A DNA stretch of 64,000 nt from Beta vulgaris subsp. vulgaris (Eukaryota; Streptophyta; Magnoliopsida; Caryophyllales; Amaranthaceae): positions 38,474,492 to 38,538,491 of the forward strand of contig NC_079203.1 of assembly GCF_026745355.1 (NCBI RefSeq). The letters are read 5' to 3'. Every line of letters begins with the position of its first letter. Within the stretch, counting starts at the first letter, position 1. Positions 33,876 through 43,527 of the stretch are shown here, piece after piece. The position numbers and the translations under genes were made by a program. The notes under the pieces are model-generated. The model did no database searches and had not been told where the DNA came from. It worked only from the letters and a program-made list of their open reading frames with translations.

Positions 33876-34265
33876 TTAAGAGCAGATAAAATAAAATAAC
33901 GTAAATAAAATGTCCTTGCCCTCCATGAAGGTGGCGTTAAAATTATTTGTTTTCTGCGTTAGTAGTATGGTGACGTTTACTACTAGTTTCTTCCTGTTCA
34001 TCTCTATCTCTTTTATTACTGGCGGAGGTTGATTTTCAGCTGGTTGTATAGGAGGGTTATTATTGGTGTTGGGAACAGGGGTTTGTGGGTTTTCTCTGGT
34101 ATGAGTATTTGTACCGTTGTTACGGTTACTGGGTCGGGGCTGTATTACAGTTCCCCTCGCTGGGTTGGTAGTGAATGGCACATTGTTTCGCTCTATCCAA
34201 AAATAAATACCCGAGACAGAGACATTGTGTAAAACAATGTTAATCCCGTTACTTTGTTGGTCCAT
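33876..34265 (-). CDS. pre-gag reading frame 1 of the copia element (Asn/Pro-rich)
   Basis: An ATG 118 nt after the 5' LTR opens 129 codons, beginning MDQQSNGINIVLHNVSVSGI. Residues 1-35 are ordinary; residues about 40-90 are Asn/Pro/Thr-rich and look disordered (NTHTRENPQTPVPNTNNNPP); the end is basic then hydrophobic. After about residue 85 the adjacent frame gives a more protein-like, charged tail with KRDRDEQEETSSKRHH followed by a stop, so the real product may be shorter and the annotated end a frameshift artefact. No known domain is recognised. Its position ahead of gag is unusual for copia elements. Confidence 0.45.
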   Translation of the reverse strand: MDQQSNGINIVLHNVSVSGIYFWIERNNVPFTTNPARGTVIQPRPSNRNNGTNTHTRENPQTPVPNTNNNPPIQPAENQPPPVIKEIEMNRKKLVVNVTILLTQKTNNFNATFMEGKDILFTLFYFICS

Positions 34266-34383
34266 ATTCGGGTAGTAAAAAGGTTGGGCTTGGAAAAAAA
34301 TTTAAACTTAAAAACAAAATGGATGTAAAAATTTTAAAGATACCTTAAAAAAAATTTCCGGTAGAACACTCGTGCTGATAACG

Positions 34384-34610
34384 TGTTGTGAGAAATAGAG
34401 AGAGAAGTTATGCAAATATATCAGAGAGTATTGTATATTGCATTGATGTTCGGTGTATTCACAAATGGTAGTATTTATAGGCACAAAACTTACTGTGTAT
34501 TTGCATAAATCAACAAATACGGCGAGAAAAACCTACCATGCATTGAATGCATGGCAGTGGAATTCATTGTGCTCAACAGTGGAATTGGTCATTCCACTGT
34601 TTTCACAACA
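34384..34610 (-). promoter_or_regulatory. 5' LTR of the copia element with TATA box and two palindromes
   Basis: On the minus strand a TATA-like CCTATAAATA occurs at about 34472-34481 (and at 27964-27973 in the other LTR). Upstream of it, in transcription order, are a perfect 11-bp inverted repeat (aacagtggaat ... attccactgtt, 34575-34601) and a perfect 8-bp one (ccatgcat-tga-atgcatgg, 34536-34554) that contains RY-like TGCATG motifs. Both lie where LTR enhancers normally are. The factors involved are unknown. Confidence 0.6.
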
Positions 34611-34615
34611 CACTT

Positions 34616-36498
34616 CAATATTTAATAACTTTTTGAAATACTCTCTTAATTATATTTTTCATGCAAATTCAAGTTCATACTTGACATGAAGTCGGCAGAC
34701 CTTCTAAATAGAACTTGGAGGAAAATTATGAAACAATTACTGTACTACCAGGCTACAGCAAAGATTATTAAATACTCAAAACTTGGAACGCCTTACTACG
34801 AGAGAAGATCCAAGAATCTTGTCAACTTGATGTCAAACGAACAATATATTCTTTTCTTCTCTATCTCCAACCAGGCCCTCCCAAAAGATAGTAGTATAAT
34901 AAAGAAACTTTGGCATTCATTCTCTAGAATAAGGTATGTAATTCTTCATTGTTGGATCATTAAAAAGGAATCTAAACAATTGTTGGTTCACAATAATATT
35001 AGTAAATTTGCTCATTATTGAGCACTCACAACATTCAAAATAATACTACAAGTGAATTATGTTCATATGGTAATGGGCTGAATTCCACTATAACTTTTCT
35101 AAAATTTGGAAGAGTTTTCTAAATCTCGTTAATTTTTTTAAAATTTTACGAGAAATTGCATAAATTTAGACAAGTTTTTCCACAAATATTTAAAAGGTTG
35201 CCTTTCACATAACTATGTGACTCTATCACGTGCAGTTTCCACTTTGACAATAACATGTTATTGATACGATATCGTATCATGATTTGATAATATCTATACA
35301 TAATAACTTACCATTTGAAAAAAAAATTGAATAACCAATCCTCAAACCTAAAGATATTTTAAAGGCATATTCTTTCATAAAACTTTATAACTTTATCAAG
35401 TGCAGTTTCCACTTTGGCAATGACATGTTATTGATATGGCATTGTATATTTGTATCATAATTTGACAATCTCTATGCATTATTACTTACCATTCGAAAAA
35501 ATATTGAATAACCAATCCTTAAACCTAGAAACTTATTATAGTTGTTTTAACCACTAAATCAATGGATGAACCAATTGAGGTTAATGTAAATCAATATCAA
35601 TTACTACATTACAAACTACTAAGGGAATAGAAGAGTAAAAAAGCAATATTGACGTTGTTGCTCTTATAACAGATTTCTATTACTACTACTATTGTATTTG
35701 TGATATTGTCCAAACTCAATCTTTTGATAGCTATAAATCTTTCATCATGTAATAGAGCCTATTTTCGCCTCTTAAAAACTAGTTATATCACTGTTAATAG
35801 TAAAATTCCAATTAAGTTTCCTCTCCAACTTGTTTGAATTCTTCTGAACTCTATTCTTCGGAATTCTGTCGAGATTTTATCAACATATCAAATCTTCTAT
35901 AAGATGTAATTGAGACAAACAGGCAGCAAAACTGGTTCCGTTAGCATCTAATCTGCCTGCCTCTATAGTCTATACATAAATTAGTCAGATATTGAGACGG
36001 CATGCAGACATGCAGTAACAAAGAAGGTATTCAACAGTCTTTTCATGGATGAATGCATATTGCATATTATCAAATGACGTCTGATCTTCAGTATATGAAG
36101 TCATGACAATTGCCTATTCTTCCTTCCATAGTGTCAAACCAATCAAAAAAATTGACGAAGAATCATCAAGGACAACAGTAACAGATTCTCACAGATATTT
36201 AGTAGCCAAACGCATAAATTTAAATCCAAAGAAAACCTTAATATCGTCGTGGACATAGTTACAGCAGACAAGCTTAAGTGTAAAGCCATATAGAATGATC
36301 CAAGAAGCAATCAAATAGTATTATGCCACTAGGAGAATATTGTCTTGCAATTGGGAAAAAGGCAGAGAAGAAAATGTAAAAGCAGGAATAAAAAAGGTAG
36401 AAGCCTTTGTCTCAAGCTATCAAGGAGAATGAATATTGAACAGGACAGGAGATCATTATAATTATGCCATTTACGAAATATGAGTCACAAGTACGTAC
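34616..36498. other. no supported gene; contains a tandem duplication
   Basis: AT-rich, with an open frame at 34686-35021 that is Lys/Ser/Leu-rich and unrecognised. The one clear structure is the duplication at 35196-35527, described separately. Confidence 0.45.
35196..35527 (+). repeat. two-unit tandem duplication, period about 181 bp
   Basis: Unit 1 (about 35196-35343) and unit 2 (about 35377-35527) share in order gtgcagtttccacttt, acatgttattgata, tgtatcat/atttgacaat, ttaccattcgaaaaa and attgaataaccaatcct. Identity is roughly 80 percent by eye. Non-coding. Confidence 0.75.
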
Positions 36499-39234
36499 CT
36501 CCGTAGCAAGAATCATAAGTACTGAGAGAAGTATAGTGTTCCAAAAGCCTGAACCACTCAAATTAATTAGTTAACGAACAATGAGCTCAAATTTTAAACA
36601 AGATTGCAGGCATTTAGACAAGTTCAGAGGTTGCACGCAATTGACCTCATCCCATATCACAAAATGTGTTACCTTCACTCGCTCTGTTAACAACATACTC
36701 AAGGTACTGGCATCTTGTAATTCAAAATGTGGTTCAAGGATGTGTTGTATCCACGAGATGCAGGATCAAGCCTTCATCGTCTCTAATTGGAGATTATGCT
36801 GTATTATGTGACCAATCATGCAGCTTATACCTGTTCAGAGCATTGTCAACAAATATTGCTTTTCCTCAATATAACGTGACCAATCATGCAGTATATTGAA
36901 TGTCATTGCAATGATTGATACTGTTTAACAGAACATCAAACTTTTCACATTAAACATAATATTGTATACTAATTACTAGCTATCCATAAACGGTGACCCT
37001 CTTAAGAAATCACTGATCAAGTCCAAGAGTTCCAATATGGTATTATATTAAATTTAGTTTAGACGAGTTCCAATAAGTAACTACAAAATAAGTTCATATA
37101 AGTTCAAATAGATCTTGTTCAGTAAAATTCCGTGAAGAGAATGCACCCTAAGGTGTTAATTAATACGTTCGTACCAATGTAGTTTTTCGTAAATTACATA
37201 ATTCAGTACTTTTCATGTCCACCAAAGGATTCCATTTTTCCCGTTGCTAAAAAGTTAAGGTTCCCGCTTCCATTGCCTCAAAAGAATAATGAGTTTGTAA
37301 TTAGGTTGAATGCTTTGAAGCATAGTTGTAAGGCTTACTACCTCTAGCCCAAAGTATGGACCACTTCCAGGAGAATGGAAAAGTTGGTGGAGAAAAATCA
37401 ACTATGCCACTTTACATATGAGATCGACTAGTTGACAAAGATCCATTCCAGCTTTAAGTGATAAAAGGAGTATCTTGAGACAACAATTGCCATTTTATGA
37501 TTGAGATTCCTGGGAAGTATACTTGAACACATGAGCAGGTATTATAACTCTGCACCAGTAATTTCTTTAGTAAAACCAAATGATGGAGACTAAGCTTCTC
37601 AAGAACTCATGCAACAACAGTTGGAAAAATTTTGTTGACAAAATGTTCTAATTTGGCAATTCAGTAATTAGATTCAAGAGCTTCAGGGAAAACAATGCAA
37701 GCTCTTGTTTGTCCGAAACTTCTACTGAAAGGAAGATGCTGCATTTACAAGACCAAAGGAATAATCCATTTACAAGTCACAACTTCCAACTTGTAATTTC
37801 CAATATCCATATCATGTCCACTTGTAAAATTATTCCTAATAGGTTGGCCTTATTTAAGCAACTTGCAAAGCGAATCAGACTCTTTTCATATTCATAGCCA
37901 ATCTTCATATGTATGAACATATTTCCACTATCACTTTTTGTGGAGATATAAGGTTCTCCAGAAAGATGCTTTTCCTGTGTTTGGCGTATTGGAAGATGAG
38001 ATGAACAAACACTGAGGCCATAATATCGCTCATCAAATACTTAACCTTAGGATAAGTATTCATCATTTTCCATTACCTTTGTTCCTTGTATACATTTAAA
38101 CTACATTCTAGTACCATAGTATGCATCTGGGCCTAGAGCAGCAGTAGCACAAGCTCTTAGAGAATGAAACATACCCAGACATGGAATATAGGGGTTATAT
38201 CACCCACAGAATAAAACATTAAATCTGTAGCAATATTCACAGATCTCCTAAAAGAAACATCAATAATGCTTTCAGGTAAAACAGGACACGGGTGATAAAT
38301 GATAATAACAAGTAGTACAGACTTGCCCAGTATTAGTCACATAGGATGGCACTCCTGGTAGAGTTGAGCATCACTACCTAAATGGGAAACTATGTTTTTA
38401 GGTTCAGAATCGTACTTATCTTTGCGTTAATATTCTACTAATATTTCCTCATACAGAAAAACAGCCGAAATGGCTAAACAAGAATCTTATTATCAATTAA
38501 CTGTCCAAAACAAGTAGTTCTGATTTTAGATACTGTTTTCTGGGTAACAGCCGACAACAGAGAAAATTAATCATAGAAAAAGACACTTGTAGCAGATAGT
38601 ATTACAAATTATCTAGTTCTTGATTTACTCTAGTCTTTCAACTGTCAACAGGAAAGCAGTAGACCAAAACTAGTAAAGTTATAGCTCGTAATCCAATATT
38701 GACGTTCATCGCTATCACAAAAGCTGATGCATGTAGAAAGTAATTGAGTTTTAAAAAAAGCTAGAAATCAGTTCAAATATGAGAAGAGTGTTCTTTAAAC
38801 AGGAAGAATGCTTGCCTGTATAATAGGAGAAGGTCCTAAACGTCAAAATGCAATAGATATGTGCCATTGACGATACCAGTAACTGAAAAGAGCTCCAAGA
38901 GCCACTGAATATGTCCCCTCAAATCCTGCTATGAGTCAATTTGGATTAGCTTAGACTTTGAAGTTAACATATCACAGGACTTTGAGAGATACAATAACTG
39001 ATTAATTTAGTTAAAAAGAAGACATCATAACAAACATGCTTACATGTATTATAGCTGCTACCAAATATTCTTTTGCACAATATTTGTTACCATCATAAAA
39101 AGTACTATAAAATTAATCACACTAAAGCACTACAGTCAAGCAGCCATGACACATGTCCGTTGCCCTTTTCTTAACCTTGGAACAACTAAAAAGATCCCAG
39201 CAAAGATGAGTAATACGGCATGGACTATTCCCAT
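36499..39234 (-). other. possible multi-exon minus-strand gene, weak evidence
   Basis: Short exon-like pieces with plausible splice borders lie on the minus strand. 39234-39176 starts with ATG and reads MGIVHAVLLIFAGIFLVVP up to a GT. 38925-38877, after a cag, reads FEGTYSVALGALFSYW up to GTATCG. 36548-36499, after ttcag, reads FWNTILLSVLMILATE up to GTACGTA. All three are hydrophobic, as in a multi-pass membrane protein. Reading phases do not join directly, so further exons would be needed; one more candidate (DPASRGYNTSLNHIL) lies near 36720-36790. I recognise no family. It could be a decayed gene or chance. Confidence 0.2.
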
Positions 39235-40187
39235 GAAATCTAAATTCAACTAAATAGACTTAGAAATTTGGTAGGGAGCCAACTAGTGCTCTTTTTGCTC
39301 ACAGAGGATCGAATCTCGATCAATAAAGGAGAAGATAGTATTGTTGACTTCATTTTTGAGGTTTCACAAGATATCAAAGTACAGATAGAGAACTTAGGAT
39401 GTTGAGGACACAGTAATACAGCAAAATTTTACTAGTGAGATGAAGCATAAGAAGATTTATATACAAAAACTTTGCTAATAAATGCATAATTGGATTGTGG
39501 CTCACAGCTCACTTATGAAAGCTTAACTAAGTTAATGGAATGAATGTGTATCTTTGGATTGTTCACTTGGTGCAGTCAGGGAAAGCAAACAGATTGATAT
39601 ATGCGAGTTTTATCCCTTTAGGTACCCTGTATAAATTTTCGGCCATGGGTTATGTGGTAAGTAGCTTCATACCAAAACATGCACACTCTTCTGGTTACAT
39701 TTGTGACAACATGGGTATGATTTATGAAGACGATATTCTCCTTATTTAGTGATATCTCTTGTGTAGCTAGGTAGCTACTAGCTAGATCATTAGACTTTAA
39801 GTCAATATTCATAGAATTTAGTGGTTTTTATTAAATACGAAAGAAAAAACATGCAGCGAAATAACCTAAAAGTAGAAAACAAGTGAAATATGGTTGTATG
39901 CTTGATATGTTACTGCTTTAGAATCTTATTAAAATTTTGTAAGGCCATGATGTCTTGAGTAGAATCTTAAGGTGATAATCCTGCACATTGTCACCTATAA
40001 GACCGTGATGCTTCATGTAGTTAAAAATGAAAGTAATAATCAGAGATATTTGTTCCACCCTCTATGCTGATGTACCTTTTCTCTCCTGCATATTTTTTGT
40101 GGCTCAAAGGAACCAAAATCACTGGAAATTCCACAACTTTTTTGCCTCATGTGAAAACTTTGTGTGGCTGGGTTCAGCCCACCATCT
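39235..40187. other. intergenic, upstream of the RADIALIS-like gene
   Basis: AT-rich with no supported frame. If the weak minus-strand gene is real, its start at 39234 and the TATA box at 40188 would make this a shared divergent promoter region of about 1 kb. Confidence 0.35.
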
Positions 40188-40195
40188 TATAAATA
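40188..40195 (+). promoter_or_regulatory. TATA box of the RADIALIS-like gene
   Basis: TATAAATA, with G/C-containing flanks (accatcttataaatagcagg), 208 nt before the ATG. A tctcagttcataac start-like motif lies about 30 nt downstream, followed by a pyrimidine-rich leader typical of plant 5'UTRs. Confidence 0.65.
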
Positions 40196-40402
40196 GCAGG
40201 CATTCCCAACTCTCAGTTCATAACATATCCTCTCTCAACTACTGCCTTTCTTCCCAAAAATTTCTTTTCCCTTCCAATCAATCCACATTGCTTCTAATTT
40301 TCGTCTATTCTCCTTTAATCCTTCATTCACTAAGAATCTCAGGCATATTGCAAACTATCCTCCTCTGTTGCCTTCTTTGTGATAAAATTCTAAGACAAAG
40401 TC

Positions 40403-40639
40403 ATGGAACATAACTCTGCTAATGGCTCAAGATCATCTTGGACACAAGAACAAGACAAGGCCTTTGAAAGTGCTCTTAACAAGTACGAAAAGGACACACC
40501 TGATCGTTGGCACAATATTGCCAAAGAGGTTCGTGGAAAATCTGTTGAAGAGGTTAAGAGACATTATCAAGATCTCCTAGATGATGTTAACAATATTGAG
40601 TTAGGCCGAGTTCCCTTCCCTTATAATTGGGCGAATTGA
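40403..40639 (+). CDS. RADIALIS-like SANT/MYB small protein, 78 residues
   Basis: Single SANT/MYB repeat at residues about 11-62. Visible are W13 in SSWTQEQDKAFE, W36 in TPDRWHNIAKEV, G45-K46, then VEEVKRHYQDLLDDV with Y55 at the third helix position typical of this family. The C-terminal box IELGRVPFPYN (65-75) is diagnostic of RADIALIS/RL (SANT/I-box) proteins. Family members are nuclear; in Antirrhinum RADIALIS competes for partners of DIVARICATA-type MYBs rather than acting as an ordinary activator. Length is typical of the short members. The start lies in a tcATGg context after an in-frame-clean leader. Transposons lie some way off on both sides, and the frame is intact. The exact RL paralogue cannot be named. 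Confidence 0.93.
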   Translation: MEHNSANGSRSSWTQEQDKAFESALNKYEKDTPDRWHNIAKEVRGKSVEEVKRHYQDLLDDVNNIELGRVPFPYNWAN

Positions 40640-40918
40640 GCAACAAAATTGAGAGAGTATAAACAAAGGTATAGCAATCCGACCTTGGAAGTTGTCCATG
40701 GTATCTACCTTAAATGCCTTCTATGATTCTAGACAATGTAAGCTTTGGGTATAGGAAGCTATTGCTTCTTTGTTGCTTTGAGTGTCAACACAAGACTGTA
40801 TACAGAACTTACATAGCTATTTCTGCGTACTAATTATTCATTCGATGGCTAAAACTATCACCCATGCACACTCATACCCACAATAAGAAATCAAAACAAA
40901 ACTTATCAACCCTTACAA

Positions 40919-41189
40919 CCTGTTTGGTGGGCGATAATTAGTAATCGTATTGATAATCGATTTATAGGTAACGTAGTCATGAAAGTTGTACATCAATGTC
41001 AATACCTCTTTTTCATCAAAAAAATTTATTACTAAGAGGTCATATTGAGTGGTAATAGAACTTAAAGAAGAAAAACACACGTTTGAAGATGAATTTTCAT
41101 TACTATATATAATGGCATGAGACCTTCTTCATAAATTTGTATACGAACTTATTACCATAACTATCAACTATAACCGGCCACCAAACAGG
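40919..41189. mobile_element. MITE, about 270 bp, downstream of the RADIALIS-like gene
   Basis: Ends cctgtttggtgggcgataat and (complement) cctgtttggtggccggttat are inverted repeats. The interior is ATTA-rich with attgataatcgattt palindromes. The target duplication is ambiguous. Confidence 0.6.
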
Positions 41190-42376
41190 CTATCAAGGAG
41201 TATAAAACTAGCAAACCACATCAATTACTACTACTATATTGCAATGACAAGAATTATTGTTTGAAGAATATCCATACGCCTTCATTGCGAACATTTATGC
41301 CCGTTTTATACTAAACTAACCAAACATAAAAGGATAACAATACCACAACATTTTTCATAGAAGCAAATCATACCCTTTTCTTTTTTGCATTATAAAGTGC
41401 TCAACGTGTTGCTAATCATGTCAAGTAACAAATGTGCAGGGACCAGGATGACGAACCCGATCGAAAACATGTACCAGATGAATAAAACATCTATCATAAT
41501 GGTGCTACCAAATTAGAGTTTCTCATTTTCTCTACATAGGCGACTTCCGTACTATTATATTTCTTGTGTAACATATAGCTATGTACCAATTATGCAATGT
41601 TTGATGCTCTAAATGCGCAAGCATGTATAAATGGGGCTAATTATTGTAAGTTATTTTACTGCAAAATTGTAATTACATAATAATAGAATGTCTTTATTTG
41701 AAATATCTGGTGAAATTTGCAAAAAGTATTAAAATCATCAAAAGCAGGAATGATAAAATATAAATCGAATCCTGATATATAGTTTGAAGCTAGGGTTTGC
41801 GAAAATCTCACCTTGTGATTGACATTTGCTTGAGAATTGACGGGAAATTTGGGTGAGTTTGATTTGAAAATGGGCGGGAATTTCAAACTCAGTTGCACTT
41901 TGTTTTCATGGCTCGCTTGGCAAGTTTCAACTTTAAACCTAGGTTTGGACTTTGGACTAGGTGAAGGTGGAAGTGGAACTCACACTATTTAAGTTGGTAA
42001 GATTAATGACCTTATTGAATTGGCACCTTGTACAGGTACCAATCAGATTTGTAAGTCAAACTTTTTGGACGGAGAGGGATGGTAAGGAAAACCTCATCTC
42101 AAAGTGTTCATAGTGAAATTTGATCTCATGATCTTGAAATCACGACGCCAAACCTTTACCACTAGATCAAGCACTTGGTATATTCTAGAGTATATTACTA
42201 TTGTAAAATATCCCTAGTACATTCGGATATATATCCGACTTATACAGGGTGTTTGGTATGTGTGATAGGAATTATGAAAATAACGGAGTAGAATAAGGAT
42301 GAGAAATTGGAAAGTGGGATAAGAATATGATAATATTTGTCTATTGTTTGGAATATATTATAAATAAATAGTACTA
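41190..42376. other. no supported gene
   Basis: AT-rich. On the minus strand near 41880 an E2F-like TTCCCGCC lies inside a short open frame ending at a donor-like cacaag|gtgaga (about 41812). That may be an old first exon, but nothing downstream supports it. Near 42247 is a lone ggtgtttggtatgtg MITE-like end. Confidence 0.35.
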
Positions 42377-42385
42377 TTACTTAAC

Positions 42386-43348
42386 GCAAAGTCTTATAAA
42401 AGACCGTCTCACGTTAACACTAACGTGAGACGATGTTTTTCCTCCAATCCGTAGCCTCGGCCTTCATTTATGGTATTATGGTTGATAATTGTGATTATGG
42501 TTATTAGTTACTATTTTCTGATAAATAGTTATAATATTTGGGTATTTAGTTATTATTGTTTTTTACACAAAAAAAGCACAAAACTCATATTATCTCATGC
42601 AATTTCATCACCTTGAATCTCTCCAATGGTGAAAATGTTGAAGAAATTTCAACACTTCTCAAACACAACAATTGGGAAATTTTAATGGGTTCTTCAAACA
42701 TCATAAATAGCTAAACTCGTATATTATTTCTATTTGTTCTTCATCATAATCAGTTTTTTGATCCAACTAAACTTTTGGGTTTCTTCAACTGGTCACATTC
42801 TCAATTGGGTATTCATCACTTCTAGGTTGTTCGTCTTTGATATAGAGATCAATGTTTGTAAGAAAAAGGGTTTCTTGATTGAAGCTGCTAATGTGTTTTT
42901 GTGTATTAAAGATGGTGATTTTTGCCCTAGTTTGGTTTGTTGCAATTGTTTGTTGTCTAACTTATTGAAGAAGAGCATAATGGGTTTGTTTTGGAGGGTT
43001 TATGATAGAGTTAGTGCATTATTTTTTTTAGAAAGACATCATTATTTATGCGTGATATTGAACTTATGGCCAATAAAATGCATTATAATTTGATTTTTAT
43101 GATATAACTAATATATTTCAACGCTTAACTAATATACTTCAGCGATTAACTAATATACTCCATCAACTAACTAATATACTTCAACACTTAACTAATTCAG
43201 CCAGAATCAATTTAAGGCTAGCATAACTAATAGATGCAAGTGCTTAACTAATTCTACTGCTAGTTTGATGCACACGCGTGATGTCAGCATGACATCAGCG
43301 GTCTCACGTTAACACTAACGTGAAACCGTCTCTCCAAAAACGAACTCC
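42386..43348 (+). mobile_element. Pack-MULE carrying a PPR gene fragment
   Basis: The 9-bp target duplication TTACTTAAC / TTACTTAAA (42377-42385 and 43349-43357) matches at 8 of 9. TIRs of about 50 bp include gtctcacgttaacactaacg, itself a near-palindrome (11-bp arms, 4-nt loop) present at both ends. The centre holds a fragment with clear pentatricopeptide-repeat protein similarity, no transposase, and a stretch of aactaatatacttcaac repeats (43105-43200). Confidence 0.8.
42595..43035 (+). pseudogene. captured pentatricopeptide-repeat (PPR) gene fragment
   Basis: Reading through two frames: SNGENVEEISTLLKHNNWEI from about 42615, then QFFDPTKLLGFFNWSHSQLG from 42751, then after a break KKGFLIEAANVFLCIKDGDF and CPSLVCCNCLLSNLLKK from about 42860 and GLFWRVYDR. 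The order (N-terminal block, FFNW.HSQ block, A..VF......PSL..CN.LL..L repeat, FW.VYD) is that of the N-terminal region of a P-class PPR protein, which would bind organelle RNA. Stops and frameshifts make it non-functional. Only the first repeats are present; the parental gene is not in this window. Confidence 0.7.
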
Positions 43349-43527
43349 TTACTTAAAGTCCCTTACTAACTCTACCCCTTCCTTACGTAAAGGACAAATG
43401 TGTATTTTTCTCCAAAATTCTTGTCATTGTCCACTTAGGTATATGATTTGAGAAATAAGAGATTATTTTATCTGCATTTGTATCATGTGGGATAACTTAT
43501 TTCCTTTAGCAAAATAAGCCATACTTT

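Larger units (their letters stand above)
27876..34610 (-). mobile_element. copia LTR retrotransposon, 6.7 kb, very young
   Basis: The LTRs at 27876-28102 and 34384-34610 are 227 bp each and I read them as identical. The target duplication CACTT is at 27871-27875 and 34611-34615. LTR termini are TGTTGTG...CACAACA. On the minus strand the order is 5' LTR, 1.25 kb leader with two extra frames, gag, protease, integrase, reverse transcriptase, RNase H, purine tract CAAGGGGAG, 3' LTR: the order of copia rather than gypsy. The sequence after the 5' LTR is CGTTATCAGCACG, not the TGGTATCAGAGC of the 17.4 kb element. Coding is broken by about eight frame changes but has almost no in-frame nonsense codons. 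Confidence 0.95.

Noticed and set aside
33322..34265. Reading the copia pre-gag frames as a displaced envelope gene
   Set aside because: No signal peptide, glycosylated ectodomain or fusion-like segment is visible; a 48-residue single helix is too short. Only a membrane peptide is claimed.
41656..41898. 80-codon minus-strand frame with an E2F-like site
   Set aside because: It begins with a non-ATG codon and has no supported downstream exon.
43105..43200. CRISPR-like short repeats (aactaatatacttcaac)
   Set aside because: Degenerate, no unique equal-length spacers, in a plant MULE.
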